In this document: positions 34,293 through 43,474 of the stretch, one piece after another | How the letters are laid out: each line of letters starts with the position of its first letter | Position numbering within the stretch: the first letter of the stretch is position 1 | Source: Marinobacter sp. LQ44 | GTDB lineage: Bacteria; Pseudomonadota; Gammaproteobacteria; Pseudomonadales; Oleiphilaceae | Direction: 5' to 3' | Assembly: GCF_001447155.2 (NCBI RefSeq) | Contig: NZ_CP014754.1 | Coordinates: forward strand, 2,418,001 to 2,482,000 | DNA: 64,000 nt | Notes under the pieces: generated by a model | What the model saw: the letters and a program-made list of their open reading frames with translations, nothing else | Told to the model about the DNA's origin: nothing | Databases searched by the model: none | Made by a program: the position numbers and the translations under genes

Positions 34293-35858
34293 GTGACCAA
34301 AATAGCAGACCCGCACTCGCTTGCGCTTCACGAAGCGTTGATGATCGAGGGTGGCTGGGACCAATACTCCGATAAGGAACTGGCCAGCTACCTTTCGAGT
34401 TCCAGTTCTACCCCTGCCCGATTAAGAGACCAGCTTGCCAGTGGCGAGTTGGTGTTGCTGAAAGAGATCCCGGCGGCTCCCGTTTTCAGGCTGGTATCCG
34501 GGCGCATTGTTCCCACGGAAAGCACCTATGCAGCCATTGCAGAGAATGCCGTCACGGCCTTCGAAAAACGCTTCGGTGACCGGCAAGCGTTTCCTTCCAG
34601 AGGCACCGCCTACGCTCATTCCGATAGCCTGCCACCACCGCCCAAGCTCGACTACACGCCGGAACCCCCGGTGATTGAGCCACCACCTGAGCCTCTACAC
34701 CCGCCGGTGGTGATCTCGGAAAACTTTGGGCTTCCGCCCCTGGGGCCCAAGGTATTCGCCAAGTCTTGCACCCGGCCCTCCGGGGATACCGACAGTAATG
34801 AGGGCGAGGAAAAGGCCAGCAATTTCGGCACCCTTGCGATGCTTGCCCCCGCCACGGTCACCAGCCCTGGGGCAAACGGCTTGCGGCCGCTGGGCCTGAT
34901 CTCTGGTTCGGCAATGAGACTGGCAAAAGGCTGGGCCATGGCCGCGCGCATTGGTGCCGGAGTACTCAGCACCGCCGGCAGTGCAGTGCTGTTGGCACTC
35001 TGGCCATCCAAATTGGGCGACAGCACCCTGTACACCGAGGAAGAACTGCTTGAGATGGCTGAGGCGGCCATTCGGGTGCGTTTTCATCTGCACGTGGATG
35101 CCACCGGAAACCTCCGGGTGGCCGGCTATCACGTCAACGACAGCACCGGATACAAAGACCGGGTTCCGGTTGCTCACGCAGAGCTCAAGGGCGAGAATTT
35201 TGAAGTGGTGGTTGATGACGACTTCACCCTCGTGTGGTACCCGGATGACAGCGGCCACCGCCCGGTAGTGAGCACCGAATACCCGGCGGATTCCGGTATT
35301 GATCCCTACAGCATTCTGGTGACCCCCATCCAGGAGGATGGCCAGGAACACTCGCCACCCGGCTACCAGCGGCCGTTTGAGGATCAGGTCGAGCTGATTG
35401 TCAGGTTTCCGGCGGACAGTGGAATCGAGCCGTTATATCTGGTTTTCCGGAAGACAGCCCGGGATGAACGAGGGGTGGTCACTGGAGGCGGAGAAGAAAT
35501 TACTGGAACTTGGTTAGAGAGCGCTTCAAGAGATCTTGGAGCGCCGATACCTGCTCAGATTGCAGATCGGCTTAGGGGGCGTGAGTTCGCGAGTTTTGAT
35601 CGGTTTCGAGAGGCATTTTGGCTAGAAGTTTCCGGAGACCATACGTTGCTCTCCCAATTTAAAGGCTCAAACCAAGAGCTAATAAAACAAGGTTATGCTC
35701 CTTTCCCTAGATTCAGAGATCAGGCTGGCGGGCGTGAGAAGTATGAGATACACCACCTGGAAGAAATTCAAAATGGCGGGGCAGTCTATGACCTCGACAA
35801 CATGACGATCACTACCCCAAGAAACCACATTCGAATTCATTCAAAGGGCAATCTATGA
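34293..35858 (+). CDS. S-type pyocin-like protein with HNH DNase domain
   Basis: A 521-residue toxin. GTG 34293 is preferred; the frame is open from a TTG at 34260. Residues 1-110 are unassigned, residues 110-160 Pro-rich. Residues 200-410 match the S-type pyocin translocation domain (LALWPSKLGDSTLYTEEELL, then VRFHLHVDATGNLRVAGYHV, and ILVTPIQEDG). The last about 110 residues are a colicin/pyocin DNase with an HNH motif (YEIHHLEEIQNGGAVYDLDN followed by MTITTPRNHIRIH). It overlaps its immunity gene by 4 bases. The DNase portion is visibly more AT-rich than the rest, suggesting domain exchange. Delivery could be as a bacteriocin or by another secretion route; no PAAR or lysis gene is adjacent. 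Confidence 0.85.
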   Translation: MTKIADPHSLALHEALMIEGGWDQYSDKELASYLSSSSSTPARLRDQLASGELVLLKEIPAAPVFRLVSGRIVPTESTYAAIAENAVTAFEKRFGDRQAFPSRGTAYAHSDSLPPPPKLDYTPEPPVIEPPPEPLHPPVVISENFGLPPLGPKVFAKSCTRPSGDTDSNEGEEKASNFGTLAMLAPATVTSPGANGLRPLGLISGSAMRLAKGWAMAARIGAGVLSTAGSAVLLALWPSKLGDSTLYTEEELLEMAEAAIRVRFHLHVDATGNLRVAGYHVNDSTGYKDRVPVAHAELKGENFEVVVDDDFTLVWYPDDSGHRPVVSTEYPADSGIDPYSILVTPIQEDGQEHSPPGYQRPFEDQVELIVRFPADSGIEPLYLVFRKTARDERGVVTGGGEEITGTWLESASRDLGAPIPAQIADRLRGREFASFDRFREAFWLEVSGDHTLLSQFKGSNQELIKQGYAPFPRFRDQAGGREKYEIHHLEEIQNGGAVYDLDNMTITTPRNHIRIHSKGNL

Positions 35859-36106
35859 AAGATAGGATTGAAGAATACACCGAAGCCGAGTTCAAAAAGC
35901 TCGTTCAGGACATTTGCTCTGTCAATGTAGCCAGTGAGGATGAGCACACGCAACTAGTTAGACTGTTCTGCCGTTTGACACAGCACCCTGATGGCTCAGA
36001 CCTGATCTACTACCCTGACGATGAGGCTGATGCCACTCCTGAACGGATTACTGAAATTGTAAAGAATTGGAGAGCAGATCAAGGATTACCTGGATTCAAG
36101 CGATAG
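35855..36106 (+). CDS. Colicin/pyocin-type immunity protein (Im9-like)
   Basis: An 83-residue acidic protein of the Im2/Im7/Im8/Im9 family. YTEAEFKKLVQDIC matches helix 1, TQHPDGSDLIYYPDDEAD matches the specificity-determining helix II-III region with the conserved DLIYYP, and RADQGLPGFKR is the family ending. It would bind and block the DNase domain encoded just upstream, with which it overlaps (ATGA). No lysis protein gene follows. Confidence 0.93.
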   Translation: MKDRIEEYTEAEFKKLVQDICSVNVASEDEHTQLVRLFCRLTQHPDGSDLIYYPDDEADATPERITEIVKNWRADQGLPGFKR

Positions 36107-36170
36107 CTTTTTCCGCAACACAAATATCGCAAAGGGAAAACCGGGACGGATCTATATTTGCAGGGAACGC

Positions 36171-37313
36171 ATGAACACGGAACACGATACAGATTACCAA
36201 TACCGCGAGCGGGTGGTGGTACCTCGTCCGGAAAAAGAGCTTCGCTTTCGGAACGGACGAATCCCCGGATATTTTTCGATATTTCTCGGCGGCTTGAGCC
36301 TGGCGGCGGTGCTTGCCTACCTGTTCCCCTCCTACCTGACCACCACTGATCTTCGTGCTGCGTATGATGCCGAGGCGCTTCAGGATGTCTTGAAGTACGG
36401 CATGTGGTTCTCCCTGTTTTTTGGCATCACCACCTTTGTGCTTGATCGGCGCAAACGGCTTGGCGCTGCGGGCATTGCCATGACGCTGATCGCGTTTGCC
36501 CTGGGGGGTTACAATGTTCCTGTTGGGCCGGTGGAGCCGAAACCGCTGTCGCTCGGTGTAGACTGGCTGATTCTGGCCTTTCTGGGTTCCACTATTGTCT
36601 TCACCAGCCTGGAGAAGCTCTTTCCGAAGTATCGGGAGCAGGTCATCTTGCGGGATGAATGGGGGCTGGATTTCTTTTACTTCTGCTTGAATCACCTGCT
36701 GATCTCAGCGGTTCTGCTGTTTGGCAACTTCCTGGTAACGCACTTTGAATGGGTGGCCAGCGACAGCCTGCAGGCGGCGATTCAGAGCACGCCGTTATGG
36801 CTGCAGGTCGTACTGCTGATTCTGGTTGCCGATTTCGTGCTGTATTGGGAACACCGGGTCTTCCATGAAGTCCGTCGGCTGTGGCCTTTTCATGCGGTCC
36901 ATCATTCGGTGGAAACCATGGACTGGCTGGCAGGCTCCCGTGCCCATGTGGTTCAGATTTTCATTGAACGTGGATTGGTTATGCTGGCTCTGTATCTGCT
37001 TGGTGCCAGCAAGGAAGCACTGGATATCTACGTGACGTTCGCCGCGCTGCAGGCCATTATTATCCACAGCAATCTTACCGTGCCCTGGGGGCCGATTAAG
37101 TACCTGTTGGTAACGCCGCAGTTTCACCACTGGCACCACAGTTCGGAGAAGCCGGCCATCGATACCAATTACTCGGCACACACGGTGCTCTTTGACCGGC
37201 TGTTTGGCACGTACCATTTCCCGAAAGCGCACTGGCCGGCGGAGTATGGTACCACCCAGAAACTGCCGGGTTCCTACCTGGGGCAGCTGTTCTATCCGTT
37301 CCGTAGGCGCTGA
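36171..37313 (+). CDS. Membrane fatty-acid hydroxylase / sterol-desaturase family protein
   Basis: A 380-residue protein with six to seven hydrophobic segments. The diiron-binding histidines are in HRVFHE, HAVHHS and HHWHHS, in the order expected of the fatty-acid hydroxylase superfamily. The N-terminal 35 residues are cytoplasmic and charged. It would hydroxylate or desaturate a lipid in the inner membrane. Substrate not predictable; it stands alone behind the immunity gene. Confidence 0.88.
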   Translation: MNTEHDTDYQYRERVVVPRPEKELRFRNGRIPGYFSIFLGGLSLAAVLAYLFPSYLTTTDLRAAYDAEALQDVLKYGMWFSLFFGITTFVLDRRKRLGAAGIAMTLIAFALGGYNVPVGPVEPKPLSLGVDWLILAFLGSTIVFTSLEKLFPKYREQVILRDEWGLDFFYFCLNHLLISAVLLFGNFLVTHFEWVASDSLQAAIQSTPLWLQVVLLILVADFVLYWEHRVFHEVRRLWPFHAVHHSVETMDWLAGSRAHVVQIFIERGLVMLALYLLGASKEALDIYVTFAALQAIIIHSNLTVPWGPIKYLLVTPQFHHWHHSSEKPAIDTNYSAHTVLFDRLFGTYHFPKAHWPAEYGTTQKLPGSYLGQLFYPFRRR

Positions 37314-37417
37314 CGGACCCTGAACCTGGCAGTTGCCGTCAGGGTGATGCAATGGGATGATGCGCGGGTTGTGTGCTGCCCGCGCATTTACCCATCATTT
37401 GAAACCGGCAGGATGTC

Positions 37418-38407
37418 ATGGCCAACCGAACCTCCACCCGTTTGAACAAATACATCAGCGAGAGCGGCATGTGTTCGCGCCGGGATGCTGACCGTTACAT
37501 CGAGCAGGGCAACGTGCACATCAACGGTCGGCGGGCCCAGGTGGGCGATCAGGTGTTGCCGGGCGATGTGGTGAAGGTGAACGGCCAGGTGGTGGAGCCC
37601 CGGGACGAGGCAGATCTGGTCTTCATTGCCCTGAACAAACCGGTGGGTATTGTCAGCACCACCGACAGCGCGGAGAAAGACAACATCCAGCGTTTTGTCG
37701 GCCACAGCGAGCGCATTTTCCCCATTGGCCGCCTCGATAAGGATTCCCAGGGACTGATCTTCCTCACCAGCAATGGTGACCTGGTGAACAAGATCCTGCG
37801 GGCCGGCAATAACCACGAGAAAGAATACCTGGTGACCGTCGACAAGCCGGTGACCCGGGAGTTTGTGGAAGGCATGAGCAACGGCGTGCCGATTCTGGGG
37901 ACGATGACCAAGCGTTGCAAGGTGGAGAGAGTCTCCCGGTTTGTCTTCCGGATCATATTGGTGCAGGGCCTGAACCGCCAGATCCGCCGGATGGCGGAAT
38001 ACTTTGGCTATGAGGTGACGAAGCTGGAGCGGGTGCGGATTATGAACGTCAGCCTGCAAGGTTTGCCGGTGGGCGCCTGGCGGGATCTGACGGAGAAGGA
38101 ACTGGCGGTGCTGTTTGATGCCATCCGGGATTCGTCCTCGGAAGCGACGCACCCGGCGGCCAGCAAGCCCCGCAAGAAACCCGCCGGTCCCAAAGGTGCC
38201 CGCCCGGGTGCCGGTGGTAAACCGGCCAGGGCTGGCGCAAAACCGTCAGGTAAACCTTCCCCCGGTCGAGGTGGAAAGGGAACTGGCAAAGGCACCGGCA
38301 AACCGCCCGCAGGTAAACCTGGCCGTGGCCCGAAGGCCGGTGGGCGCACGACCGGCCCGAAGGGCAAACCCGGCAAGCCGCGCAAGCCCTCCATCAAGAA
38401 GCGTTGA
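37418..38407 (+). CDS. rluF: 23S rRNA pseudouridine synthase RluF-like with basic tail
   Basis: A 329-residue enzyme. An S4 domain ([20 protein letters not shown]) is followed by the RsuA/RluF catalytic domain with the active Asp in [20 protein letters not shown]. The last about 95 residues are a Lys/Gly/Pro-rich extension ([20 protein letters not shown]) not needed for catalysis and likely RNA-binding. It modifies U2604 (E. coli numbering) of 23S rRNA and possibly tRNA-Tyr. Single gene on the plus strand. Confidence 0.88.
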   Translation: MANRTSTRLNKYISESGMCSRRDADRYIEQGNVHINGRRAQVGDQVLPGDVVKVNGQVVEPRDEADLVFIALNKPVGIVSTTDSAEKDNIQRFVGHSERIFPIGRLDKDSQGLIFLTSNGDLVNKILRAGNNHEKEYLVTVDKPVTREFVEGMSNGVPILGTMTKRCKVERVSRFVFRIILVQGLNRQIRRMAEYFGYEVTKLERVRIMNVSLQGLPVGAWRDLTEKELAVLFDAIRDSSSEATHPAASKPRKKPAGPKGARPGAGGKPARAGAKPSGKPSPGRGGKGTGKGTGKPPAGKPGRGPKAGGRTTGPKGKPGKPRKPSIKKR

Positions 38408-38502
38408 TCCGCTCCGCCGGCCAATAGGTTCTCTTCCTTACGGCAGAATCTGCCCACAGGCGCTATGCTTACCGGCTTTAACCCCTGGCCGGATTTGCTT
38501 TA

Positions 38503-39135
38503 ATGTTTGAAACGTTTTTTGCCACTTACCTCAGCAGTACCATCCGTTTCCTGTTCCTGCTGGCACCGTTCTTTGTGGTCACCATGTTCCTGGCGCTGAC
38601 CCGCGGCCTGCCGGCGGCGGAGAAGGCGTCGATCATTCGCCGGGCCTGTGTTTCGGCGTTCATTTTGGGCGTGGTGCTGTTCTTTGCCGGGCCGCTGTTG
38701 TTCAGCGCTATCGGTATTACCCTGAACTCGTTCCGTATTGGCGCCGGCAGCCTGCTGTTCCTCACGGCTATCAGTCTGGTGACCAGCGGCACCCGCAACC
38801 ATGCCACTGGCCTGCCAGAGGAAGACCGCGACGATATCGCCGTGGTGCCTCTGGCCATTCCGGTGATGATCGGCCCGGCCACCATCGGTGCCATCATGGT
38901 CTACGGTGCTGAGCTGAAAGCCGTGCACGAAGTGGCTGGCGGCTTGCTGGGTCTGGTCTCCGGCTTGCTGATTCTGGCGGTGTTGTTGCGGTTGTCTGGC
39001 TACCTGGAAAAAGTATTGGGTAAAACCGGCCTGAACATCATGTCGAAAATCAGTGGCCTGATTCTTTCCGCCATGGCGGCGGAAATCGTGCTGACCGGTA
39101 TCGCCGGTTTTATTGCAAGCACTCAAGGCGCCTGA
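38503..39135 (+). CDS. MarC/NAAT-family inner-membrane protein
   Basis: A 210-residue protein with six hydrophobic helices in two inverted repeats. ISLVTSGTRNHATG and VVPLAIPVMIGPATIGAIMV are typical for MarC-family proteins. The family includes putative small neutral amino-acid transporters, but MarC itself has no proven substrate. It starts at ATG 38503; chaC follows 35 bases after its stop. Confidence 0.85.
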   Translation: MFETFFATYLSSTIRFLFLLAPFFVVTMFLALTRGLPAAEKASIIRRACVSAFILGVVLFFAGPLLFSAIGITLNSFRIGAGSLLFLTAISLVTSGTRNHATGLPEEDRDDIAVVPLAIPVMIGPATIGAIMVYGAELKAVHEVAGGLLGLVSGLLILAVLLRLSGYLEKVLGKTGLNIMSKISGLILSAMAAEIVLTGIAGFIASTQGA

Positions 39136-39170
39136 CAGAATCAGGCTTTTGTATCCTCTGCAGGTTTGTT

Positions 39171-39755
39171 ATGCCCGCCAACACCATTGATCACAATCGC
39201 ACCCGCTACAACTTTGACGGCATCGACTCGGTTTGGTTGTTCGGTTATGGCTCTTTGATCTACAAGGTGGATTTCCCGTTCCTGGAACAACGGCCGGCCT
39301 CCATTCGCGGTTGGGCACGCCGGTTCTGGCAAGGGTCCCATGACCATCGTGGTACGCCCGAGGCTCCTGGCCGGGTGGTCACGCTGATCGAGCAACCCGG
39401 AGCGGTCTGCCGGGGCATGGCGTTCCGGGTTTCACCGAATGTTTTCGAGTATCTGGATGTACGGGAAAAGAACGGCTACCTCCGCTTCAGCACCACCATG
39501 ACGTTTGATGATGGCAGCCATGCCGAGGGCTTGGTGTATATCGCCACCGAGGATAACGAGGCGTTTCTGGGCGAGGCCCCGGAAGCCGACATTGCCGCCC
39601 AGATTGCCGCAGCGGTTGGCCCCAGTGGGCCCAATTCCGAATATCTGCTCAGGCTGGCGGAGTCCCTGCGGGCGTTGGGGGATGACTGCCGCCATACCTT
39701 TTCAATTGAATCTCACCTCACTCGTTCCGGGCCTGTCGAGGCTTCAGACAGTTAA
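39171..39755 (+). CDS. ChaC-like gamma-glutamylcyclotransferase
   Basis: A 194-residue protein of the ChaC family. VWLFGYGSLIYKVDFPFLE holds the substrate-binding YGSL loop, and the general-acid Glu is expected in VREKNGYLR. ChaC enzymes act on glutathione to give 5-oxoproline and Cys-Gly. It is close behind marC and may be co-transcribed. Confidence 0.87.
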   Translation: MPANTIDHNRTRYNFDGIDSVWLFGYGSLIYKVDFPFLEQRPASIRGWARRFWQGSHDHRGTPEAPGRVVTLIEQPGAVCRGMAFRVSPNVFEYLDVREKNGYLRFSTTMTFDDGSHAEGLVYIATEDNEAFLGEAPEADIAAQIAAAVGPSGPNSEYLLRLAESLRALGDDCRHTFSIESHLTRSGPVEASDS

Positions 39756-39893
39756 ACGTCAACCCATGTAAAGCTTGTGCAAAACAGGCCCTTGGGCACT
39801 GACATCTCCCTTCTTATCATTAATCTGGTGGCAAGGCTTCACGGAATGTTTCCGTTTAGCATGGTTCCAGTCGGTATGGACGGGAGAGTCACT

Positions 39894-40304
39894 ATGAAAC
39901 GATTTCTGATCAGCAGTACCCTGATTGTCGCTCTGGGCTTTGCCGGTATTGCCCAGGCAGACGGCTACCGTGGTCACGGACATCCGCCGGGTATTCAGAA
40001 GCAATTGGATCGGGGCAAGGCGCTGCCACCGGGGCATCAAAAGAAAATGCTGCGGGCCGAGCACCGCCGGTCGTACCATGATCGCCACCGCGACAACCGT
40101 TATCGGGATAATCGCCACAAGCATCGGTATGACCGCCGGGACTATGGCAAAAAGCACTCCCATTACCGGTACAAACCGAAGTACCACAATCATCGCAGCG
40201 GATACCGGTCATCCCTGGGCTATAACGACCGGATGCCGCCAGAGTATCGGGCAGCCCGGATCATTCGTGATACCCAGATTCTTATTGACCAGACCCGCCG
40301 GTAG
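39894..40304 (+). CDS. Exported basic protein, RcnB/CigR-like
   Basis: A 136-residue protein. A signal peptide (MKRFLISSTLIVALGFAGIA then QA) is followed by GHPPGIQKQLDRGKALPPGH, then a stretch dominated by His, Arg, Tyr, Asp and Lys, and a C-terminal PPEYRAARIIRDTQILIDQT. The LPPGHQKK motif and His-rich body match RcnB/CigR-type periplasmic proteins. Metal binding or envelope association is plausible. Its last 23 bases overlap the convergent EamA gene. Confidence 0.75.
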   Translation: MKRFLISSTLIVALGFAGIAQADGYRGHGHPPGIQKQLDRGKALPPGHQKKMLRAEHRRSYHDRHRDNRYRDNRHKHRYDRRDYGKKHSHYRYKPKYHNHRSGYRSSLGYNDRMPPEYRAARIIRDTQILIDQTRR

Positions 40305-41211
40305 GTTCGGCAATCAGCCTTTCCGAAGTTGATTCCCGGGTCGCGGGGTTGAAGCCCCGTGCCGGGGAGCGGCGCCGGTGCCGCAGGCCAATCAGTACCA
40401 GCGGCACCACAATCATCAGACTGCCGGCCAGGAACCACAGGTCCGGCACCTCACCAAACCAGATCCAGCCAATGGCAACCGCCCAGATCAGCCCGGTGTA
40501 TTCGGCGCTGGTGACTTGGTTGGCATCCACCTGCCGGTAGGCCAGCAATACCGTGATGTTGTACCCCAGGATGAACAGGGCTGAGCCGGCGGCGCTGATC
40601 AGGATCTGCGGGTTCCACGCGGCGCCTTCCCAGAACGCCAGGGCCGCTGCGGCCGGCATAATCAGCAGGTAGTTCAGGAACAGTTTGTGGACGGTGGTCT
40701 GTTCCCTGGGCAGCTGGCGTACCATCACGGCGTTGATGGCGAGGGCGAAGGCAGAGCCCAGGGCCGCAATCACTGCCCAGTTGAATTCCACCGGGCGCAG
40801 AATGACGATGATGCCGGCAAAGCCACTGAAGACGGCGGTGACGCTCAGGGGTGTGAGTTGTTCCCGGAAGAAGAAGGCGGAGAGCACCATCACTAGTATC
40901 GGGGCGGCGTAAAACAGGGCGTTGGCGGTGGCCAGCGGTAAATTGGTGAGGGCGATCACCATGCACACGATGCCGACCAGGTGGATGTGGGCGCGGATGG
41001 CGTGGATTTTCAGGCCGCCGAAGAGGTTCTGGCGGTCGAGTTTGCGGGCCAGGGGGATCAGGAAGGCCAGGGTCAGGAGGCAGCGCAGGAAGGCGAACTG
41101 GAAGACGGGGGCGCCGGGTTCCAGCATTTTGATAAACACATCGGAGAGGATGGCCATGGCGTTGCCGATGACCAGCAGCAGAATGGCGCTGTTGACGGTT
41201 TTGCCTGACAC
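40282..41211 (-). CDS. EamA-family (DMT) metabolite exporter
   Basis: A 309-residue protein with ten predicted membrane helices in two EamA repeats, for example AFLRCLLTLAFLIPLARKLD in the first and YTGLIWAVAIGWIWFGEVPD in the second. DMT proteins export or import small metabolites; the substrate is unknown. It is divergent from the LysR gene with hairpin element C between them. Confidence 0.88.
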   Translation of the reverse strand: MSGKTVNSAILLLVIGNAMAILSDVFIKMLEPGAPVFQFAFLRCLLTLAFLIPLARKLDRQNLFGGLKIHAIRAHIHLVGIVCMVIALTNLPLATANALFYAAPILVMVLSAFFFREQLTPLSVTAVFSGFAGIIVILRPVEFNWAVIAALGSAFALAINAVMVRQLPREQTTVHKLFLNYLLIMPAAAALAFWEGAAWNPQILISAAGSALFILGYNITVLLAYRQVDANQVTSAEYTGLIWAVAIGWIWFGEVPDLWFLAGSLMIVVPLVLIGLRHRRRSPARGFNPATRESTSERLIAEPTGGSGQ

Positions 41212-41255
41212 GTTGGTGCTCCTTTTCCTACCTGAATTTCGCTGTTTTAGTGCAG

Positions 41256-41367
41256 GAGTGGGTAGGCGGTAGGGCTTCCGAAAACCGCTGCGAGTACGTC
41301 CATGTACGCTTGCTTTCCGCCATCCGTGGCTACAAGCATTTTCGGAAGCCCTACCGCCTACCCACTC
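41256..41367. repeat. Long hairpin element C (perfect 29-bp arms)
   Basis: Arms 41256-41284 and 41339-41367 are perfectly complementary over 29 bases. The 54-base loop (41285-41338) is nearly that of element A, with about six changes. Outer arms (GAGTGGGTAGGCGGTAGG) are specific to this locus. It lies between divergent genes, so it is not a terminator. Confidence 0.9.
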
Positions 41368-41459
41368 TCGTACCTTGGAAGTGGATTCTAGGCGTGCTTA
41401 ACTATCCGATAAAATGATCAATATTCTCCATCTATTAGAAAATTCGATAGTGAGCCACA

Positions 41460-42434
41460 ATGAGACTCCCGCCCCTCAAAGCCCTCCCTGTATTCGAAGC
41501 CGCCGCTCGCCTTAACAGCTTTTCGGCGGCTGCCGAGGAACTGTCGATCACGCAAAGTGCAGTCAGTCACCAGATCAAACAGCTGGAAACCTATTTGGGG
41601 GAGCGGCTGTTCTGGCGTTCGGGCCGGAAGGTAACGTTGACGGATGAGGGGCGGCAGTATCTGGATGCGATTGGTTCGGCACTGTTGCAGATTGAACGGG
41701 CCAGTGAGCAGCTGTTGGGGCATGAGGAGTCGCGGTTGCGGTTGTCGGTGTTCAGTTCGTTTGCGGTGCGCTGGCTGGCGCCGAGGTTGCCGGATTTGCA
41801 GCGGCTGCATCCGCAGATTGATCTGGCTCTGGAGATGAGTAGTGAGAATCCGGTGTTGTCGGATCGGGTGGCGGATTGTTTTATTACGATTCACCGGGAT
41901 TCGCGGGCCTACAGTTACGATCTGCTGTACGAGGAGCGGTTGTTTCCGGTGTGCAGTCAGGATTATTGGCAGCGTATACGGCGGGAGTTGGGGCGGGATG
42001 CGGAGCCCGAGCGGCGGGATGAGCCGCCGGTAGCGCCGGCAGAGATGGCCCGGTTTCCGTTGCTGTCGACTCACAGTATTTATGACAGGCAGGGCGGTGA
42101 CTGGGAGGCCTGGTATCAGGAAGCCGGTATGAAGCTGCCTGAATCCAGTCGGCTGCTGCATTCCAGCCATATGCTGTTGTCGCTGGAGGCGGCGCGTTTT
42201 CATCAGGGCATTGCGTTGACCAACGATTACATGCTCAGTACTCGCAAGGATTCGGCGGATTTTGTTCGGTTGCCCGCCCATTCGGTGGTGACAGGAGACA
42301 AGTTCTACTTTGCCTGGAAGACCAGTCGCCGGCGGGAGCGTGGGATTCAGACGCTGCGCCGCTGGCTGGTGGATGAGGCTATTCGGGGTGGTTTGCGATC
42401 GGGTAGCGCCGGGAGTCGGCATCCAGAGCTCTGA
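41460..42434 (+). CDS. LysR-family regulator, GcvA-like
   Basis: A 324-residue LysR regulator. MRLPPLKALPVFEAAARLNS FSAAAEELSITQSAVSHQI is the typical GcvA/TrpI-type HTH; a co-inducer domain follows. The target is unknown, with the divergent EamA exporter being the natural candidate. Its last 56 bases overlap the convergent lipase-chaperone gene. Confidence 0.9.
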   Translation: MRLPPLKALPVFEAAARLNSFSAAAEELSITQSAVSHQIKQLETYLGERLFWRSGRKVTLTDEGRQYLDAIGSALLQIERASEQLLGHEESRLRLSVFSSFAVRWLAPRLPDLQRLHPQIDLALEMSSENPVLSDRVADCFITIHRDSRAYSYDLLYEERLFPVCSQDYWQRIRRELGRDAEPERRDEPPVAPAEMARFPLLSTHSIYDRQGGDWEAWYQEAGMKLPESSRLLHSSHMLLSLEAARFHQGIALTNDYMLSTRKDSADFVRLPAHSVVTGDKFYFAWKTSRRRERGIQTLRRWLVDEAIRGGLRSGSAGSRHPEL

Positions 42435-43422
42435 CTCTCAGCCGCTCAGGGCCTTCAAAGAGACGCTGTTGTAACTCGCTGACTGCTTTTTGCTGATCTT
42501 CAGGGCTGAGGCTGGCATTGGTGATCCGGGCTTTCTGTTGCCGGTAATGGTCAAGCCGGCTTTGCCATGCCTGTTGCTGTAAATCGAGTTCCGCCAGGTT
42601 GGCTGCGGCGGTTTCGCCCAGGTTTTGTGCCCTTAGCTGGAAAATGTCGGCGTCTGTGGCGCCGTTGCTTCTCATGGCTTCGGTCTTTTCGAACAGGTTG
42701 CTGTTGATGGTGGCCCGGGCTCGGGTTCGTTGAATGTGTTCAGGCAGCGCGTGTTCCAGTTGTGCCAGTTGTTGGGCTTTTTGTTGTTCGGTGAGCGCTT
42801 CGTTGCGTTCAATCGTCAGTCTTTCGAGAGTGTAGTTGTCGAGTTGCTCGTCTTCGCCGAAAAAGGCCGCGTGGGTCTGTGGTGTGAAATGCTCGGCGCG
42901 GGCCGCCAGTAGTGCTTTCTGACGCAGTGTCAGGGCGTTGAGGTCGAAGCCATCGTGGTCGAAACCCGGTGGCAGGTTCTGGTCAATGCGGGTAAGTGCC
43001 AGCCGGTAGTTAACGTAATCGTTGAGCAATGCCAGGGCCTGGCTTCGAGCCGGCTCGCCTAGCCGGTTCGCCAGCGTTGCTCTGATACGGTTGAGAACCA
43101 GGTCCATGGGTTCACGATCCAGGTTGGCCAGGTGAAAATCAAACAGCTTGCGCAGGTTTTCATCCGGGACCAGGTGGTGGTTGGCATCGACTGAAAGCGC
43201 ACCCTTCGGTTCCAGGCCAAAGAGTTCAGGAGGTAGCTCCGGGACGTTTTGCTGGCTGAGGTTGTGCGCAGGTAGTCCGGGGGTACCTGCCTTGTCGGTG
43301 GAGATTTTCGGTGCCTGAACAACGGTGTCTGGACCCTCGGTGGTTCCCCGTTGGGTCAGAGTCAGGGTGCCGGCTATGGTGATAATGCCGGCCACCAGAA
43401 GGAAACGGCTGCGGTGGTTCAT
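42379..43422 (-). CDS. lifO: Lipase-specific foldase (Lif)
   Basis: A 347-residue membrane-anchored steric chaperone. A single N-terminal helix (FLLVAGIITIAGTLTLT) is followed by a Pro-rich linker and helical minidomains with LRKLFDFHLANLDREPMDLV, the region equivalent to the Lif motif RxxFDYxLSxxGE, here somewhat divergent. It folds the lipase in the periplasm before type II secretion. It follows lipA after 52 bases. ATG 43422 gives the membrane helix; the frame is open to 43449. Confidence 0.85.
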   Translation of the reverse strand: MNHRSRFLLVAGIITIAGTLTLTQRGTTEGPDTVVQAPKISTDKAGTPGLPAHNLSQQNVPELPPELFGLEPKGALSVDANHHLVPDENLRKLFDFHLANLDREPMDLVLNRIRATLANRLGEPARSQALALLNDYVNYRLALTRIDQNLPPGFDHDGFDLNALTLRQKALLAARAEHFTPQTHAAFFGEDEQLDNYTLERLTIERNEALTEQQKAQQLAQLEHALPEHIQRTRARATINSNLFEKTEAMRSNGATDADIFQLRAQNLGETAAANLAELDLQQQAWQSRLDHYRQQKARITNASLSPEDQQKAVSELQQRLFEGPERLRVRALDADSRRYPIANHPE

Positions 43423-43441
43423 AAATATAGGCCCCTGAAGG

Positions 43442-43468
43442 CACCCCACCGGACTGGCCAGTGGGGTG
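43442..43468 (-). other. Hairpin between lipA and lif
   Basis: CACCCCA and TGGGGTG pair across 13 bases, between the lipase stop and the foldase start. There is no T-run on the minus strand, so it may reduce rather than end transcription. That would give less foldase than lipase. Confidence 0.45.
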
Positions 43469-43474
43469 TTGGTT

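Noticed and set aside
38115..38407. Lys/Gly/Pro repeat in rluF as a tandem-repeat locus
   Set aside because: Units vary in length and sequence; it is best seen as the low-complexity protein tail.
41256..41367. Hairpin C as a bidirectional terminator
   Set aside because: It lies between divergent genes, the loop is 54 bases and no T-run follows either arm.
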